A stretch of DNA of 64,000 nucleotides, taken from contig JALJCS010000024.1 of assembly GCA_023055355.1 (NCBI GenBank), positions 8,447,501 to 8,511,500 on the forward strand, given 5' to 3'. The position numbers were made by a program, and so were the translations under genes. The notes under the pieces were generated by a model. That model ran no database searches, was not told the origin of the DNA, and saw only the letters and a program-made list of their open reading frames with translations. Origin of the DNA: Agelaius tricolor (Eukaryota; Chordata; Aves; Passeriformes; Icteridae). Position 1 is the stretch's first letter. Each line of letters opens with the position of its first letter. Positions 28,401 to 39,500 of this stretch are shown here, piece after piece.

Positions 28401-31400
28401 TTTAAAAAATGTCTGAATCTGTTTCTTGATCCATTCTGTTAGAAACTGGACTGTTAATCTAAATGCCTTAATTTAGGCAGCATGTGAACGCTCCCTATAC
28501 CATAAGGTATCCTCTACATTAAATCTTCAGCTGAGAAACAAGCTTCCTGGATTCATGCAAGGACTTCATGCTGAAAAACCTTTTACCTTAATGGTTCTAG
28601 GCTGCTCTTAGAAATATGACACAATTTTGTGCAAAGCTAGTAATTTAAATGTGATTACATTCAGCCACCAGTGAAAACAATGGTGCAAGTCACATGCTTC
28701 CTGTAACTGTGGACTGTCTTCTGTTCTTGTACTCTCAGAAGAGACTTTGTACCTTGCAGGTCTAAGCCTTCATATGAAAAAAAAAAAAACAACAAAATTT
28801 ATTCAAGTAAGAAGTCTAAACTGAGCTGTGGATACACCTTGCCTTCCAGCTTGGGATCAGTTTGAAGTGGTGTTTGGCCAGACATGATTATGTCTTCAAC
28901 TGTACCCTCACAATCTGACTGTAATCCCCAGATATTTATTGTATCTACATTAATGGAAAAAGTGACATGTCAATGGATTGATTAATTGATGGTTTCACTT
29001 TTCATCTCAAGTAACAAAATCTGGGGCTGGCAATAGAATTTTCATGTGACTTTTTGCATCATAACTGTGAATGTTAAAAATTTTGCTTTTTTCTTTTCAA
29101 TAGTTCCTTTAGCAGCTTATAAATGGTTGGTTTGCTATCTGCTCCGAGAAAGTGACCTAAAAATGAATAAGGAGAAGCAGGCTGGACAAAGTGATTTTGA
29201 GGCAAAAAACAACTGTCAGGTAATACTTATTAATCTTTCTTATTTTATTTATTTCTTTTCATCAAGTCTTTCCATTTCTTTTAGTTTTATCTTCTTTTGT
29301 CATAAAGTACAATTTCCTGAACCATAAAGCAGCAAGTCAAATAACTAATAAAACTTAATACCTGACTGTGTGCATTGCATAGAACATGATAGCATGAGGA
29401 CAGTTACCATCAGTAGAAATCTTCCAGGATATATTCAGGATATATTTCCCTTCAGAGAAGTTGCAGGCATGTGCTGTGTGATGTCTGCAATTTTGATAGC
29501 ACAACTTCTGAAGACTAAATCTGTTAGTATTAAATAAACTGCAGCATCTGATTATTACTTCTCCATCTGCACTTGTGGCCAAATACATAGTGTAGGAAAG
29601 AATCTTGCTCTGGCAGGTAGGTAAACTAGATGACCTAATAGGTCTTTTTCATCTCTAATTCCTATAGTGCAAAGTACTCATGAAAGATACCAGACTGACA
29701 GCATTGGAACCTGAAAAGGAAACATTGACAATTTACATATAGCAGATCCACTCTCTCACCAGATAGTTTTAACAGCTAGGAATGGCTTAACTCCAAATTT
29801 CAGTATTTATCCCCAAGCTCACCAGATTCCTCTACTACCTCCATGAGAAAAATTGGCTCACATCCAAAGAATGAGCACTTGTCATTGGTCAGTTCCCTGA
29901 AGATGGCTGGTGTCATTTACTTTATCTGCAAAGCTAAAAAACAGCAGGAAGGAATAGTCAACATTCAACTCTGCACCTAGAAAGTCCCAGCCTGTCTTCA
30001 ACAGGGGATGATCTGTGTCAAACCACTAACAGGGGGAGAAAATCTTTCCTGCTTTTACCCTAGAAGCAGCTTATAGAGAAATTCTTCAGGGTCAAATCCA
30101 GACTGGGAATTGCCAGAAACTCCAGGCTGATTGCCTGTCAGTTAGCCAGGTTTTGGTGAAGCTGGTGTTTGGGCCAGTGCATTAGAATGGTGAGCTCAGA
30201 AGTATGAAGATTTCCTTATCTATTATATTTAAAATTCAGAGAGGTTTGGGCACACAACTGCTTTTGAGATAGGTGTAGATATACTTTAGGTCATTAGTTT
30301 TTCTTTTCTCTCTACAATTCATCCTCAGGACAGCAGGACTTTTTATTTTAAATGTCATGCCTCAAAAACATTTGAAAATGATTTACAAGCTATGCTTTGA
30401 AGACATGTACATATTTGATTTAAAACTTTCTGGGCATGAAGAAACACTTTTCTATCAGCCCAGTGGTTGACTAATACAAAATATTTGTTCGTGCTATGGG
30501 GGATCTGGAAGAGATTCCTAGTCTATCCCTAGGTTATTTTGGTTTGGGCACAGCTTGATAGAAACAGTACAGAAGTGCAATCAATGGAAAGAGGAAAATA
30601 GAATTATAGAGGAGAACAACAGGAAAATAATTCTTAATGTTTCATTTGGGATGTTAAGATGCATTTCATTCTGAGTAGGGAATTAGCATATCTCAAAAAA
30701 ACATCTAATAATGGGGCAGTCCTCCTTAATGCTGCAGAGAATAAAGGATGTGTATTTTGCTGTTTATAAATGTATCTGAGCTTGGACATAAGTGTGCCAC
30801 AGGGCAGCTGCTGTTGACAGAGACAGTGATCTTTGCAATGTGACTTTTTTATATGCTACAGTGGATCTAAATACAAGGATATTGTGATTATTTAAAAGAA
30901 AAGAATTAAAATAATCAATTAATTCTACAGGAAAAAAATTAAACACCCAAACCTTAACAAAACCAACTTAAAACAAACATGAGTTACATCATTGCAGCAA
31001 GTCAGCCAGGACAGCAATGGCATCATATTCCCCTGCTGTTCATCAGCTAGAGTGTTGTCAGTCAGCAATCCATTCCATGGCAGCACATATAACAAAGCTG
31101 AAGTACATAAATGTAGACAAGTGTTCCTATGTTAGTACATACAATCACTAAGGTACTTTGCATTAACAGTAACTGGTGACTTGTCTTTCTCATCAGATAG
31201 CTGGGAAGGACTAGATGAATAGTTCCTTCAAACCATAGTGCAATCTATTACAATCCATCAACAGAATCCACTCATGCTAACATGATCAGATTTTTTTTTT
31301 TTTATTATTTGAAGGGACTGTAATAATTTTTCAATAGGAAGATTTGTATTCTCTTTATAAAACTCTGGATCATATTAAATAAATATAAGCCTACCTTTTT

Positions 31401-34400
31401 CTTCTTAGATTCATGTAGGTTTCTTAACAATCCTAAAATCAGTAGACCTGATTTTACATTGTCTTCTCTCTGATGTAGCTTCTTGATGCCATAAAGCCTG
31501 GCTGAAACTGCCAAATTACACTGGTAATAGGCATTCCATCTTACTTCTAATAGGCATTTCATGAGACATTCCATAACTAACCTTTGCACAGACATTGTGG
31601 GAAGTGTTTTCTCCTACTGTTAGAATTTTTCAAACTAGATCATCACACATGAATCAGCAGAACTCCACTAACTTCACCAATGCCATTCTGCACAGGCTGA
31701 GGGCTGGTTCTCTGTGTTTTGCTGTATTTTTTCCCTCAGTGTTTGTGTTTGTGTTTTGTTCCTCAGTGTTTTTCTCCCCTGTCTCCTCAGGTGTACTACT
31801 GTCGGTCTCTGGCTCTGGCTTTCATTGAGCAGACAGCCTTACAGCGCTTCCACGACTACAGCCACGATCCCAGTGTCCCAGCAGCTCTGCAGCCAGTGCT
31901 GAGGCATCTCAGTGCTCTCTATGGGCTCTGGTCCTTGAGTAAACACCTGGCTGTGCTCTACCAAGGTGAGGTCAGCTCCCTGAATGTGCTGTGCACGTCA
32001 CTTTTATAAAAAGTACAAAAAGTACTCCCTGGCCAGGGCAGGGAATCCTAGTGATGATTTATGTTACAGCATTTTCTTACTGCTTATTTAATACAAAACA
32101 ATCATTCCCGACCAAATTTTCAGGAGCAGGAATCTGCAGTGAAAAATTAACCTAAAAGTCTCTCTCTTACCTCAGAGATGATGGAGAGAGAAGAAGTTTT
32201 CCTGTGATCCAGTGCTTTTGTGAGAGGATGAGGGATAGGCAGCAAGATGCTGTAGTGCAGCTCATTACTGCAAAAGGCTCTGTATAGCTTAGATTAAGAG
32301 TTTTGCAGTCAGCTCATTAATGAAATACTGTCAGTTCAATTACACAGGTGCAGTTACTTACTCTTGACTACTGAACTCATGAACTTGGCAAAAAGTTTTT
32401 ATCAGTGTAATCTTAACTGGTATAAGCTTCTCTGTGAATATTTTTTAGGTGGCTATGCTTCAGGGGAACGACCTGGGAAATTTATTCAGGATGCTATTCT
32501 GAAGCTCTGTTACAGGGTAAGCCTGTTTATTGTGATTAAATATATAGTATATAAACACTAAAAATGAGATACATAGCTTACAATCATCAGATTATTCTGT
32601 ACTTCATGGGATAAGTTAGCAGGATATTACAGTAATGGTTTTTGAATAATTTTCTGTGAAGTTTAGCAACTCACTGACCCTGAATCTAGTCTTAATTTAT
32701 TTCAATAAATGGAAAACAATATGCCCTACCAAACAACACCATAGCATTTGTGGCCTTGCAATCTTTATTAGAAAGCCAGTGAAATATTTCAACACAGTTC
32801 TTTTTATTTAATTTCTAAGTGATTTTGTGGGGTTTTTTTCTTAACACTAAAGCTTTCCAAACTGCAACATATTCTTTGCAGGTCAGCAGCACTTCAAAGA
32901 AGAATCTGGTCATTATATTTTTAAAGTCCAAAATGATTCGTGTTTATATCTGTAAACAGCACCAAATTGGTTAAAATGTGTTTAAAACCCCCTAGGTAAA
33001 GGAAGAAAACATTTGAAATACAGTCTTTTTTGGCAGTTACCCTGGGAGTGAAAGAAATTGAAATAAAACTAGGCTACTAATTGTGGATTTCTCTTAAATT
33101 ACCAAAGCTGGTACTTTATGCTGCTCTGTAGTTCAGCCATAGATAACTGCAGAAGTTGTCAAATGTGTCTCTTTTGGTTTTAAACAGTTGAAAGATGATG
33201 CAGTTGCCCTGGTTGATGCCTTTGCTCCTTCTGACTTCATTCTCAATTCTGCCATTGGTAAAGCAAGTGGAGAGGTAAGAAAACCCATTGTAAAATTTGT
33301 AACTTTAATCATGAAGAAGATTATTGCCTGTAATTAGCCTTAACATATTCAAGACATTTCACAAGTACAAAAGAAAAGAAAGACAATTTTTCAGTGGAAA
33401 ATACTGCCAGAGTTAAATTGATGTCAGCAGAAAATGAACTTTTTCATTTACTGGAGATATACTTCAATGGGAGACTTGTATTGCTGTAGTTTGCTGTTGT
33501 GGGCATCTGTGCACTGAACTGAAAAAGGGCTGAGAGAAATTTTTTGGTGTAGTTACACAAAGCTAGAGTTAAGAGCATAAGAAGAGCCATACTGGATTCA
33601 CTTCACAGAATACTCTGTGGCTGACAGGGATGGATGTTCAAAGAGAACACTGGGAAACAGATGAAAAAGTGAGGTGTGCTTTTCCTGATGTCTCAGCTGT
33701 TGGCAGTTTAAGAGATGTCTCATGCCATAGGTTCTGTTTGTATCATTCTCTTTAGTAGCCACAGATGTAGCTATTCTCCATTTTTTCCCATCCATTTTCA
33801 AATTCAGCTGTCATTTGGCTTTTATCACACCATCATTTCTACAATTTAATTATGAGTACTTTTAGAAAATACTTCCTAGTCCCAGTCCATATCTATTTAC
33901 CACCTATGGGAGCCTTTTCATTCCTATGACAGACCTTGTTTTCCTTCTCTGTGTATTTTCTGCTTCTGCCATATCATTTCTGAAGTGGCATAACCAAACC
34001 TACAAGCAGGACTCGGGGTGTAGGTGCACCATGGAGTTGGCTACAACAGCTCCTGGTCTCTCCCTTCCTTTTTCTTTTTACATATTTCAAGATCTGTCTT
34101 TTTTCCAAAATCTCAGCAACACAAAATTCTTGCTTACTGATCCAAACCTACTCATCAGGGCTGAGCTGTGGGATAACTATTCTGCAGAGGCCAGTGTCAC
34201 AGCACAGTTTGGGTTGTTAGTTTGGGTTGGTGTGGATGGATGCTGCAGACAATCCCTGGAGCCTGGGGAGCCTGCCAGGATGTTTGACAGGAATGCTGCA
34301 TCAGACTCCGTGGTTTTCAGTATTTCATGTGAATTCTTGTCTGAAGTTGCCCCTTGTTCCCATGGTGATCCAGAAATACAGAGGGCAGAACAGATGTTTC

Positions 34401-36538
34401 TAAGCTGACCTAACACAATGATTACTTTGTTAGCAGTCTTTACAAATGAGGCAGGAAAGGCTGGCTGTACCTATCCAGCCATCTCCTAGAGGGTTGTAAT
34501 CATCACTGGAAACTTTGTTTCCATTTCTATAAGTTTTTTGAGGATTAAATTGATGCAAGAGGTCATGGGAGGGGAGCTCTGAAGGTAACTCTTCAGAGAA
34601 AGAACATAGTTTGTTAGAATGTTAAAAGTATCTCTATTGGCCAAAAGCCCATTTTAACACATTTTTCTGGCTCTAGCAGAAGCTGGGAGCAGATGCTTTA
34701 GGCAGAAATGGAAAATATGGTACAAGTACACAGTGATCCATTCCTAGAATAGTATCCCCTCTCCAGCAGTCACCTGGAGATTTCTTATCAGTGGCTGATA
34801 AAGTTGTCATGATGGATTTGGCTGGCTCTTTATTGGGTACCTCTTAGCTCTTACAAATGCAGAAGCCATAGAGACTTATTAGTATTAGATATTAATATTA
34901 GGAGTATAATATATGAGAAATGAATGTAGGAATCTAAACACTTCCTCATACACTTACTTTTTTATAAATTCATTGAATCATTGAGAAAATAATTTTAATC
35001 AGTGCTATTCAACCCATGTTCTATAAAATTCAGGAAGGTTTTCTGAATTGCCTGTAAGTCTGTGGTTTTCAACTTGTGTAAATATTTACACAACTGAAAT
35101 TCAAAAAAGGCTGCCAATCCTTCACTCAAAATGCTTATTAAAGATCATTGTCTCCTGGCTGTCTATGTTTAATCCTCTATTCATTGATAGCTTTGCACCT
35201 TCTAAGAACCAATGCAAACATTTTAGTAAAAATTACAGTATTTTAAAGAATAGATTATCCAAGTACAACAAAAAGGTGAATTTAATTCAGGATAAATTGT
35301 GTTGTGCTGCAGTGGAGTGCCTTGCACTGTAAGCCACAGATCATAGTCAGAGCTGAAGAAAGATTTCAAATTTTTTTATAGGCAGCCTTAAGCCCTAAAG
35401 AAGAATTCAGATTCTCTTTAAAAGGAACTTTTGATGGTGTGGATAATTTCTCCATAAAAGTGAATCTTTATTTCTCCATAAAAGTGAATCTTAATCTCAG
35501 CCTAAATCTGTGAAGGTATTGCCACATTTATTTCAGGATTAATTAAAACTTGTTAGACAATATTTAATCCGAATTAGAATGGAATAAGTAGTTGACATTA
35601 GGCCATGTAATCAAGGTAAAATATATTTAATATTAAATGTATTATATTTCAGTATTTATGTCATCACAGATATTTAGAACCACAGCATCTTTTGATGAAG
35701 AAAAAAGGCATTTCACTTTACCTCACTGACTGCTTTTGTACTACATTATTATTTTGCTACACTGTGCTCTCTTACTGCTGAAAATATGTTCTTTCTTTTC
35801 TGATTTTGCTATAAAGTTATTTAAAGTTTTAAGCTTTTGTAAATTATGAATTAACAAATATTGTTAAAATTCTACTTTTGCAAAATTTGTTTCTTTTTAA
35901 CTCTTCCGCAAAAAAAATTGCAAATTAGTAAAATGACAAATAAGCAATCTGCTCTCGAGAGAAGAATTTCTTATGCTCAAATCAAACAGTTCACACTGGG
36001 AAAGAAGTTCTGTTCCTTTCCAGAAGTGTGTTCAAACAAAGATAACAGCAGCTGTCCATGAGTGCTCTCAGACACAGCCCTCAGGTTTGGACAGAACAAA
36101 GATTGGCTTAATCTAATCTTGTTTCCAAATTTCTACCTTTGATAGTACAACTCCTGTCAAGTTGAAAACCAGAGATAATAAAGGTTTCTGGTTTCCTGCT
36201 CTTATCCAAGCATGGTCTAAATGATTTATACAGAAATCTGATTTTGAAATTTTGTGCTTATTGTTCTGTTTGTTCTTGCCTGTACATAATTATTCACATT
36301 TGTTATCTAGAAATTCAATCAAAATCTCATTTCAGCCAACAAGTTAACTTAATAATTTGTCTTGTGGAAGTTTTGTTTCTTCTCTGTGCATTAATTCTTT
36401 TTAATTATTATTTTGCAGTTATACAAAAATATGTGGGGAGAGATCCTTCAAGGCAACAAAGCTCTGAGCAGACCTTCATGGTGGGCAGAATTTTGCATGA
36501 ATAAACCTGTTATAGGCAGGCTGAGGTCAAGATTGTAA
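7283..36538 (+). CDS. ACOX3: ACOX3 peroxisomal acyl-CoA oxidase 3 (pristanoyl-CoA oxidase), complete
   Basis: Family knowledge: this FAD-dependent peroxisomal oxidase converts 2-methyl-branched and other acyl-CoAs to trans-2-enoyl-CoAs, passing electrons to O2 to give H2O2, the first step of peroxisomal beta-oxidation. The 17 coding exons are 7283-7438, 8863-9096, 10097-10168, 10922-11011, 11468-11611, 12481-12569, 22210-22306, 22721-22903, 24173-24295, 25910-26030, 26490-26609, 27595-27708, 29104-29219, 31791-31965, 32449-32516, 33188-33274 and 36419-36538. All have GT-AG borders and compatible phases, and no internal stop appears. The product is 702 residues; human ACOX3 is 700. Visible landmarks are TELSHGSN (162-169, flavin contacts), FWVGN (198-202), [25 protein letters not shown] (429-434), CTYEGDNN (451-458, with E454 the probable catalytic base by analogy to ACOX1 Glu421) and a C-terminal SRL peroxisomal signal. 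The start has A at -3 and an in-frame TAG at 7274-7276 just upstream. Confidence 0.96.
8863..9096 (+). CDS. ACOX3: ACOX3 coding exon 2
   Basis: Residues 53-130. The acceptor is CTCTCCAAG and the donor GTAAGT. It reads [20 protein letters not shown], then [13 protein letters not shown] and [28 protein letters not shown] and FLRCKR are diagnostic of ACOX3. Confidence 0.94.
10097..10168 (+). CDS. ACOX3: ACOX3 coding exon 3
   Basis: Residues 131-154, 72 bases, phase 0 at both ends. The acceptor is TTTTTACAG and the donor GTAATT. The sequence is [20 protein letters not shown] then YTME. It is among the least conserved exons compared with my memory of human ACOX3, but length and phase fit. Confidence 0.85.
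10922..11011 (+). CDS. ACOX3: ACOX3 coding exon 4 (flavin-contact motif)
   Basis: Residues 155-184. [20 protein letters not shown] then [18 protein letters not shown] is the conserved acyl-CoA oxidase flavin-contact segment, and T162 corresponds to Thr139 of ACOX1. The donor is GTTAGT. Confidence 0.95.
11468..11611 (+). CDS. ACOX3: ACOX3 coding exon 5
   Basis: Residues 185-232. [20 protein letters not shown] then [11 protein letters not shown]. The middle-domain beta-barrel segment FWVGN and the GLHPFIVQ strand are intact. The donor is GTAGGG. The open frame continues a few codons into the intron, but the exon ends at the CAG. Confidence 0.94.
12481..12569 (+). CDS. ACOX3: ACOX3 coding exon 6
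   Basis: Residues 233-261 plus two bases of Gly262. [20 protein letters not shown] then [10 protein letters not shown]. The acceptor is TGTACAG and the donor GTAAGT. It is followed by the gene's largest intron. Confidence 0.94.
15735..15761 (+). other. G-run cluster, possible G-quadruplex
   Basis: Four G runs (15735-15737, 15744-15749, 15753-15755, 15757-15761) lie within 27 bases on the plus, transcribed-sense strand, after a T/G-rich tract (15698-15740). This fits the simple G3+N1-7 quadruplex pattern. No function can be inferred. Confidence 0.5.
19750..20020 (+). mobile_element. CR1 LINE, truncated 3' end
   Basis: It matches the avian CR1 3' end in order: AGGTTTAGGTTAGATACTGG, AATTTCTTCACTGAA, GGCTGCCCAGGGAAA, ATCATCCCTGGAAGCGTT, GATGGTTGGACT-like text and TTTTCCAGCCTAATGATTCT. 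It is 5'-truncated, diverged and non-coding, inserted in the sense orientation in the large ACOX3 intron. Confidence 0.85.
22210..22306 (+). CDS. ACOX3: ACOX3 coding exon 7
   Basis: It completes Gly262 and runs to residue 294: [20 protein letters not shown] then [12 protein letters not shown]. The acceptor is TTTAAACAG and the donor GTATGA. GFAMFHxVRIP is a strong family landmark, and this exon restores the frame across the 9.6-kb intron. Confidence 0.93.
22721..22903 (+). CDS. ACOX3: ACOX3 coding exon 8
   Basis: Residues 295-355. [20 protein letters not shown], then [13 protein letters not shown] and [11 protein letters not shown]. RFSAxRxQFGP is the conserved CoA/flavin-proximal helix region of acyl-CoA oxidases. 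The acceptor is ATTCCTTCAG and the donor GTAAAT. Confidence 0.95.
23984..24050. repeat. 67-base near-perfect inverted repeat (hairpin) in ACOX3 intron
   Basis: The left arm is 23984-24011 and the right arm 24023-24050, 28 bases each, around an 11-base A/T loop. The outer 19 bases (GAGAACAATAACCACCTAT against ATAGGTGGTTATTGTTCTC) are a perfect inverted match. Inside, 24003/24031 would form G-U in RNA, 24005/24029 is a mismatch, and ATAATT pairs with AATTAT. No clear target-site duplication flanks it. In ACOX3 pre-mRNA it would fold as a pre-miRNA-sized hairpin. Confidence 0.9.
24173..24295 (+). CDS. ACOX3: ACOX3 coding exon 9
   Basis: Residues 356-396. [33 protein letters not shown], then TKDRSQRQ. 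A long T-run acceptor (TTTTTTTTCCAG) precedes it and the donor is [16 protein letters not shown] is diagnostic. The second half is less conserved. Confidence 0.92.
25072..25087. repeat. 16-base perfect palindrome
   Basis: ACCTGATATATCAGGT is self-complementary, followed at 25091 by a further ACCTGAT half. It lies in the ACOX3 intron before coding exon 10. It is probably chance, with no assigned role. Confidence 0.5.
25910..26030 (+). CDS. ACOX3: ACOX3 coding exon 10
   Basis: Residues 397-436 plus one base of Met437. [20 protein letters not shown], then [21 protein letters not shown] (429-434) is the acyl-CoA oxidase C-terminal-domain signature. The acceptor is TTCTCAAAG and the donor GTAAGT. 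Confidence 0.95.
26490..26609 (+). CDS. ACOX3: ACOX3 coding exon 11 (catalytic Glu)
   Basis: It completes Met437 and reads [20 protein letters not shown], then [19 protein letters not shown], ending one base into codon 477. Glu454 in CTYEGDN is the expected catalytic base that removes the substrate alpha proton. The acceptor is TTCTTAAG, rather weak in pyrimidines, and the donor GTATGT. Confidence 0.94.
26925..27206 (+). mobile_element. CR1 LINE, truncated 3' end
   Basis: Successive CR1 3'-end segments are TTTAAACTAGAAGATGAGAG, TTAGATGTTAGGAGGAAATT, GAGACACTGGCACAGGTTGG, CCCCATCCCTGGAACTGTTC, GGAGCAATCTGGTCTAGTG and the tail CCATTCTATGATTCTGTG. It is in the sense orientation in the intron after coding exon 11. 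Open frames inside it are relics, not genes. Confidence 0.9.
27595..27708 (+). CDS. ACOX3: ACOX3 coding exon 12
   Basis: It completes Asp477, covers 478-514 and ends one base into codon 515. [37 protein letters not shown]. The acceptor is GTATTTCAG and the donor [14 protein letters not shown] aligns with human VADCLDSA. Confidence 0.9.
29104..29219 (+). CDS. ACOX3: ACOX3 coding exon 13
   Basis: Val515 to Gln553. [20 protein letters not shown] then [25 protein letters not shown] and SDFEAxNxCQ are strongly conserved. The acceptor is TTCAATAG and the donor GTAATA. Confidence 0.95.
31791..31965 (+). CDS. ACOX3: ACOX3 coding exon 14
   Basis: Residues 554-611 plus one base of Gly612. [20 protein letters not shown], then [20 protein letters not shown] and LAVLYQ. 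The acceptor is CTGTCTCCTCAG and the donor GTGAGG. It is GC-richer than the surrounding intron. Confidence 0.94.
32449..32516 (+). CDS. ACOX3: ACOX3 coding exon 15
   Basis: Gly612 to Arg634: [20 protein letters not shown] then CYR. The acceptor is ATTTTTTAG. The donor is placed after ACAGG, at GTAAGC, because phase 0 is needed to join exon 16 ([11 protein letters not shown]). Confidence 0.9.
33188..33274 (+). CDS. ACOX3: ACOX3 coding exon 16
   Basis: Residues 635-663: [20 protein letters not shown] then SAIGKASGE. The acceptor is TTTTAAACAG and the donor GTAAGA. A decayed copy of this exon lies at 54591-54667. Confidence 0.95.
33565..34035 (-). mobile_element. Old CR1-group LINE remnant, antisense, in ACOX3 intron
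   Basis: Read on the plus strand, AGCATAAGAAGAGCCATACT, TACTTCCTAGTCCCAGTCC-like text, CCTTCTCTGTGTATTTTCTG and GTGTAGGTGCACCATGGAGT follow the order of a CR1 subfamily abundant in turtles and crocodilians, in reverse. Its 3' end therefore faces left (about 33565). It is heavily diverged, which fits an insertion older than birds. The subfamily call rests on memory of its consensus. Confidence 0.55.
35446..35492. repeat. 23-base tandem duplication
   Basis: The 23 bases from 35446 (ATTTCTCCATAAAAG...) are repeated exactly from 35470, a 24-base period, in the last ACOX3 intron. This looks like a recent slippage event. Confidence 0.8.
36419..36538 (+). CDS. ACOX3: ACOX3 coding exon 17 and stop codon
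   Basis: Residues 664-702 plus [23 protein letters not shown], then [19 protein letters not shown]. The acceptor is TTATTTTGCAG. The last three residues, Ser-Arg-Leu, are a variant of the Ser-Lys-Leu peroxisomal targeting signal type 1 and should support PEX5-dependent import. Confidence 0.95.
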   Translation, partial: LYKNMWGEILQGNKALSRPSWWAEFCMNKPVIGRLRSRL

Positions 36539-39500
36539 ACCAAACAAGCTTTAAGAGTCTGGATGGGCCGGAGATGGATACCTTGTGACAAACATCAGGA
36601 GGAAATGAGGCCTCATGAACACTGAAAATGGAAGGGATTTTCACTGAGAGGTGCCAGGTTTTAAAATAACTTTGAAATCAAGTCCAACTTGATCTGAGGG
36701 ACTGTTAACTTAATAATGACAAGATCAAGAGCAACACATCTGCACACTATACATATTTACTCAATTAAATTTAAAAAAATGAAGATTTATTTTAATCATT
36801 GCTTTGCAAAGTTTATATTAAAAAGATTTTCCAATCACTCTCTTGTTGTTATTTTCATATTCCAGAAGGTAAATAATTTAAAAAAAAAAACATTTTCCAC
36901 CAGGGATTATGAATAAGCTGATAAAGGCAAAAAAAACATTAGGACAGGCTGGAAAAAACCTGTACTAACTATGATTATAGTGAGAGAACATGGGGAGAGC
37001 ATCTTTCCCTCTGCTCCCCTGTCCTCAGATTGCAGAGAACCAACCTGTATTGCCTTTCAGAAGACCAGAAAGGAAGAGGCCAGCACAAGCAATGGTTTCA
37101 CTGTCAGCAGAGGCAGCTGTCTGTCCTTGGGGGCACAGGATGTCTCTGGGAGCTTGCTGGCTGCCCCAGTTCTGAGGAACCAAACAGAAACGTGGCAGTG
37201 TGGAAAGATGGCTCTGATTAGTGGCACACCCTGTGTTGTCTTAGCTCAGAAGTGGGAAATTGGAAACAATCACACTGTTAGCTTTTAGCTGAAAGGAATG
37301 TTCTTTCAGTAAAGATAGCTTCTTAGCCAGACTAAGAGTAGTCTTTAAATGTTAATAATTTTACCACATCACGTTCAAGGTCAATTAAGAATTATCACCC
37401 TCAACACACTTCAGTTTAAAAACAAAAAAGCCAAAGAAAAAGTCTGAACTCCTATGGCTGTTGTTTATAGTCCCATTGGAAAAATGGATAAAAGTTATCC
37501 TGTTAAACTGTATTTTTTTTCTTTAATTTCTTTTTCTTCACCAGAGATAGTCAGTGTTGCCTGTGGTTTTTCTGCCTCTATTCTTTCTTCTTTTCTAATG
37601 AGGTACCTTAACTCGGATGTCCTGATAGAAGCTCTTTTTCTTGCAGTTGAACTGTAGGAAAGTTTAACCTTCTTTGCTAAAAAAAACCAACCCAGTATAA
37701 AGTGTTTATTTTCTTTGAACTTTTTTGCCTCTTTTAATAAAGTCCAATAGGTGGCATCATCCTATGGAAGAAAAAATAGATCAGTTAAAGAGCTAAACAT
37801 CTATCATTAGATGTTATGGGGTCATGGGGTATCCTGATTATCTTTAGGAATTTTCCATATCAATGGGGCATCCAACAAGTGTCTCTGAAGGAAAGAGGCA
37901 GAGCTTGTAATGGCCAGCATCCAATGTGAACACCAGGAACTCTGGCAGTGAAAAAGGCAAATGGAGAAGAGATGCCATGCTGCATTAAATGTAGTAGCAT
38001 TGATCTGCCAGTCCTCATTCTGCACTATCAATGCTGATCAGCAGCATTACTCTGCTGTCATACATGTGTGTGATTTCACCATTACCTCTGAGCTCTCCAT
38101 AAGTCACTCAGTCTTTTCCTGCCTCCTTCCCCACAGCTGGGAAACAGCTGTGTGTAAATCTTGTGTATAAACTGTAAGTCTGTTTATGAGGCCTTGGTAG
38201 CCCAGAAAAAAGCACAAAGGTGTTTGGCATATAACTTAAGCCAGCTTCATCCCAATAAAAAAAACACAGCAAAAGTGTGTCACAGTAGCAGAGACCTGGA
38301 GACCTGGTGAACCACAAGGATACTCACCAAACACAAGATAAACAGACACCCAGACACCCTGTAAAAATATATCCCTAGGCCCTTCCTGCTAATCTTCTTT
38401 ATTATGACTATTCTGGCAACAGCCAAACTCCCTGATACAAGCTGTGCCTCTCTCTGATGATAAGGACTGACAAACTGGCAGGAAAAAGTGCTGTTTGTTC
38501 TGAAAAGCTTCTAACTTCAACTAGAGCCAGCACAGCAGAGGCTGCACCAGCAAGGACATGATTATGGGCAGGCAAAGTGGGGTGCTCAGTAAAATAGCTC
38601 AGTTATGGACCCAAAATATGAAATGTCACAGCCTGCAGTAAGCTTGGACCTTCATGGGACCCTTGGACACCTGGCTGATGGCAGGAGTTACAGACCTGAG
38701 CACCAAAGCTGTAATAAGTAGAAGCACTGTGAGGCCTTGGGCATTTACTCTTTAAAAAATCCTGCATCCCTGGGTGCTGGTGGCTGCTCCCCAGGGCTGC
38801 TTGCAAGCTCAGTGCTGGTGTTCAGCAGCTGTCAGGCTTTCCATGCTGCAGCCAAGGCTGTCACTCTTTCCTCTGACACCCAGTACAAAGCCATGGTGCA
38901 GCAAAGGCAGGCTCATTCCCTGGGCCAGAGCCACTCTGCACTCAACATTATCAAAAGTAGTATTTCCTGTATGAATACCTGGATAACTGTGGATCAAGTT
39001 CTTTAATCAGGTATGACTATGAATTTCTGATCTGTATTTTTAGCCAGATCTGTGTAATCAAATGAGAAGAATTTCCTCTGAAGTCAACAGCCAAAGGTTC
39101 CAGAGATCTTCTATGTCCAGCTTCTCAGAGCAGGAGAATTTGTAGCTTTGAACTTGCAGAGCTGCAGCATGGAAAGAGGGAGATGTCATGAAATTTGGCA
39201 TCCAATTATCTACTAAATCATAGGGCAATAATTCAACAACTACCACAAGATGTCATTATTATATGCAGTTTCTTCCTCTTTGTAAAACATTAAATAAAAG
39301 AGGCCTCTGGCAGAACAGAGAAGTCATTTCCCTCCCATTTCAAATGCCAAATAAAGTTGGATGTGTCATTTTATCTTGGTTGGGGAGCTGGGTCAAATTC
39401 AGTCAAATAGCTTCAGTCCAAAATTATTTGGCCTCAGGGATCCATCCTTTTAGGCTGCCACGTGAAGGCACCAGAAAGCTGAAACAAACAGGCCTGAAAG

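Noticed and set aside
31305..31595. 96-codon minus-strand open frame in an ACOX3 intron, with an exon-like stretch and a GTAGGC donor-like site
   Set aside because: The translation looks somewhat protein-like ([20 protein letters not shown]), but I cannot tie it to a family and it is antisense in an intron. It would need a database search to revive.
33926..34408. 160-codon plus-strand open frame
   Set aside because: It starts inside an old CR1 remnant and sits in an ACOX3 intron. There is no recognisable domain.
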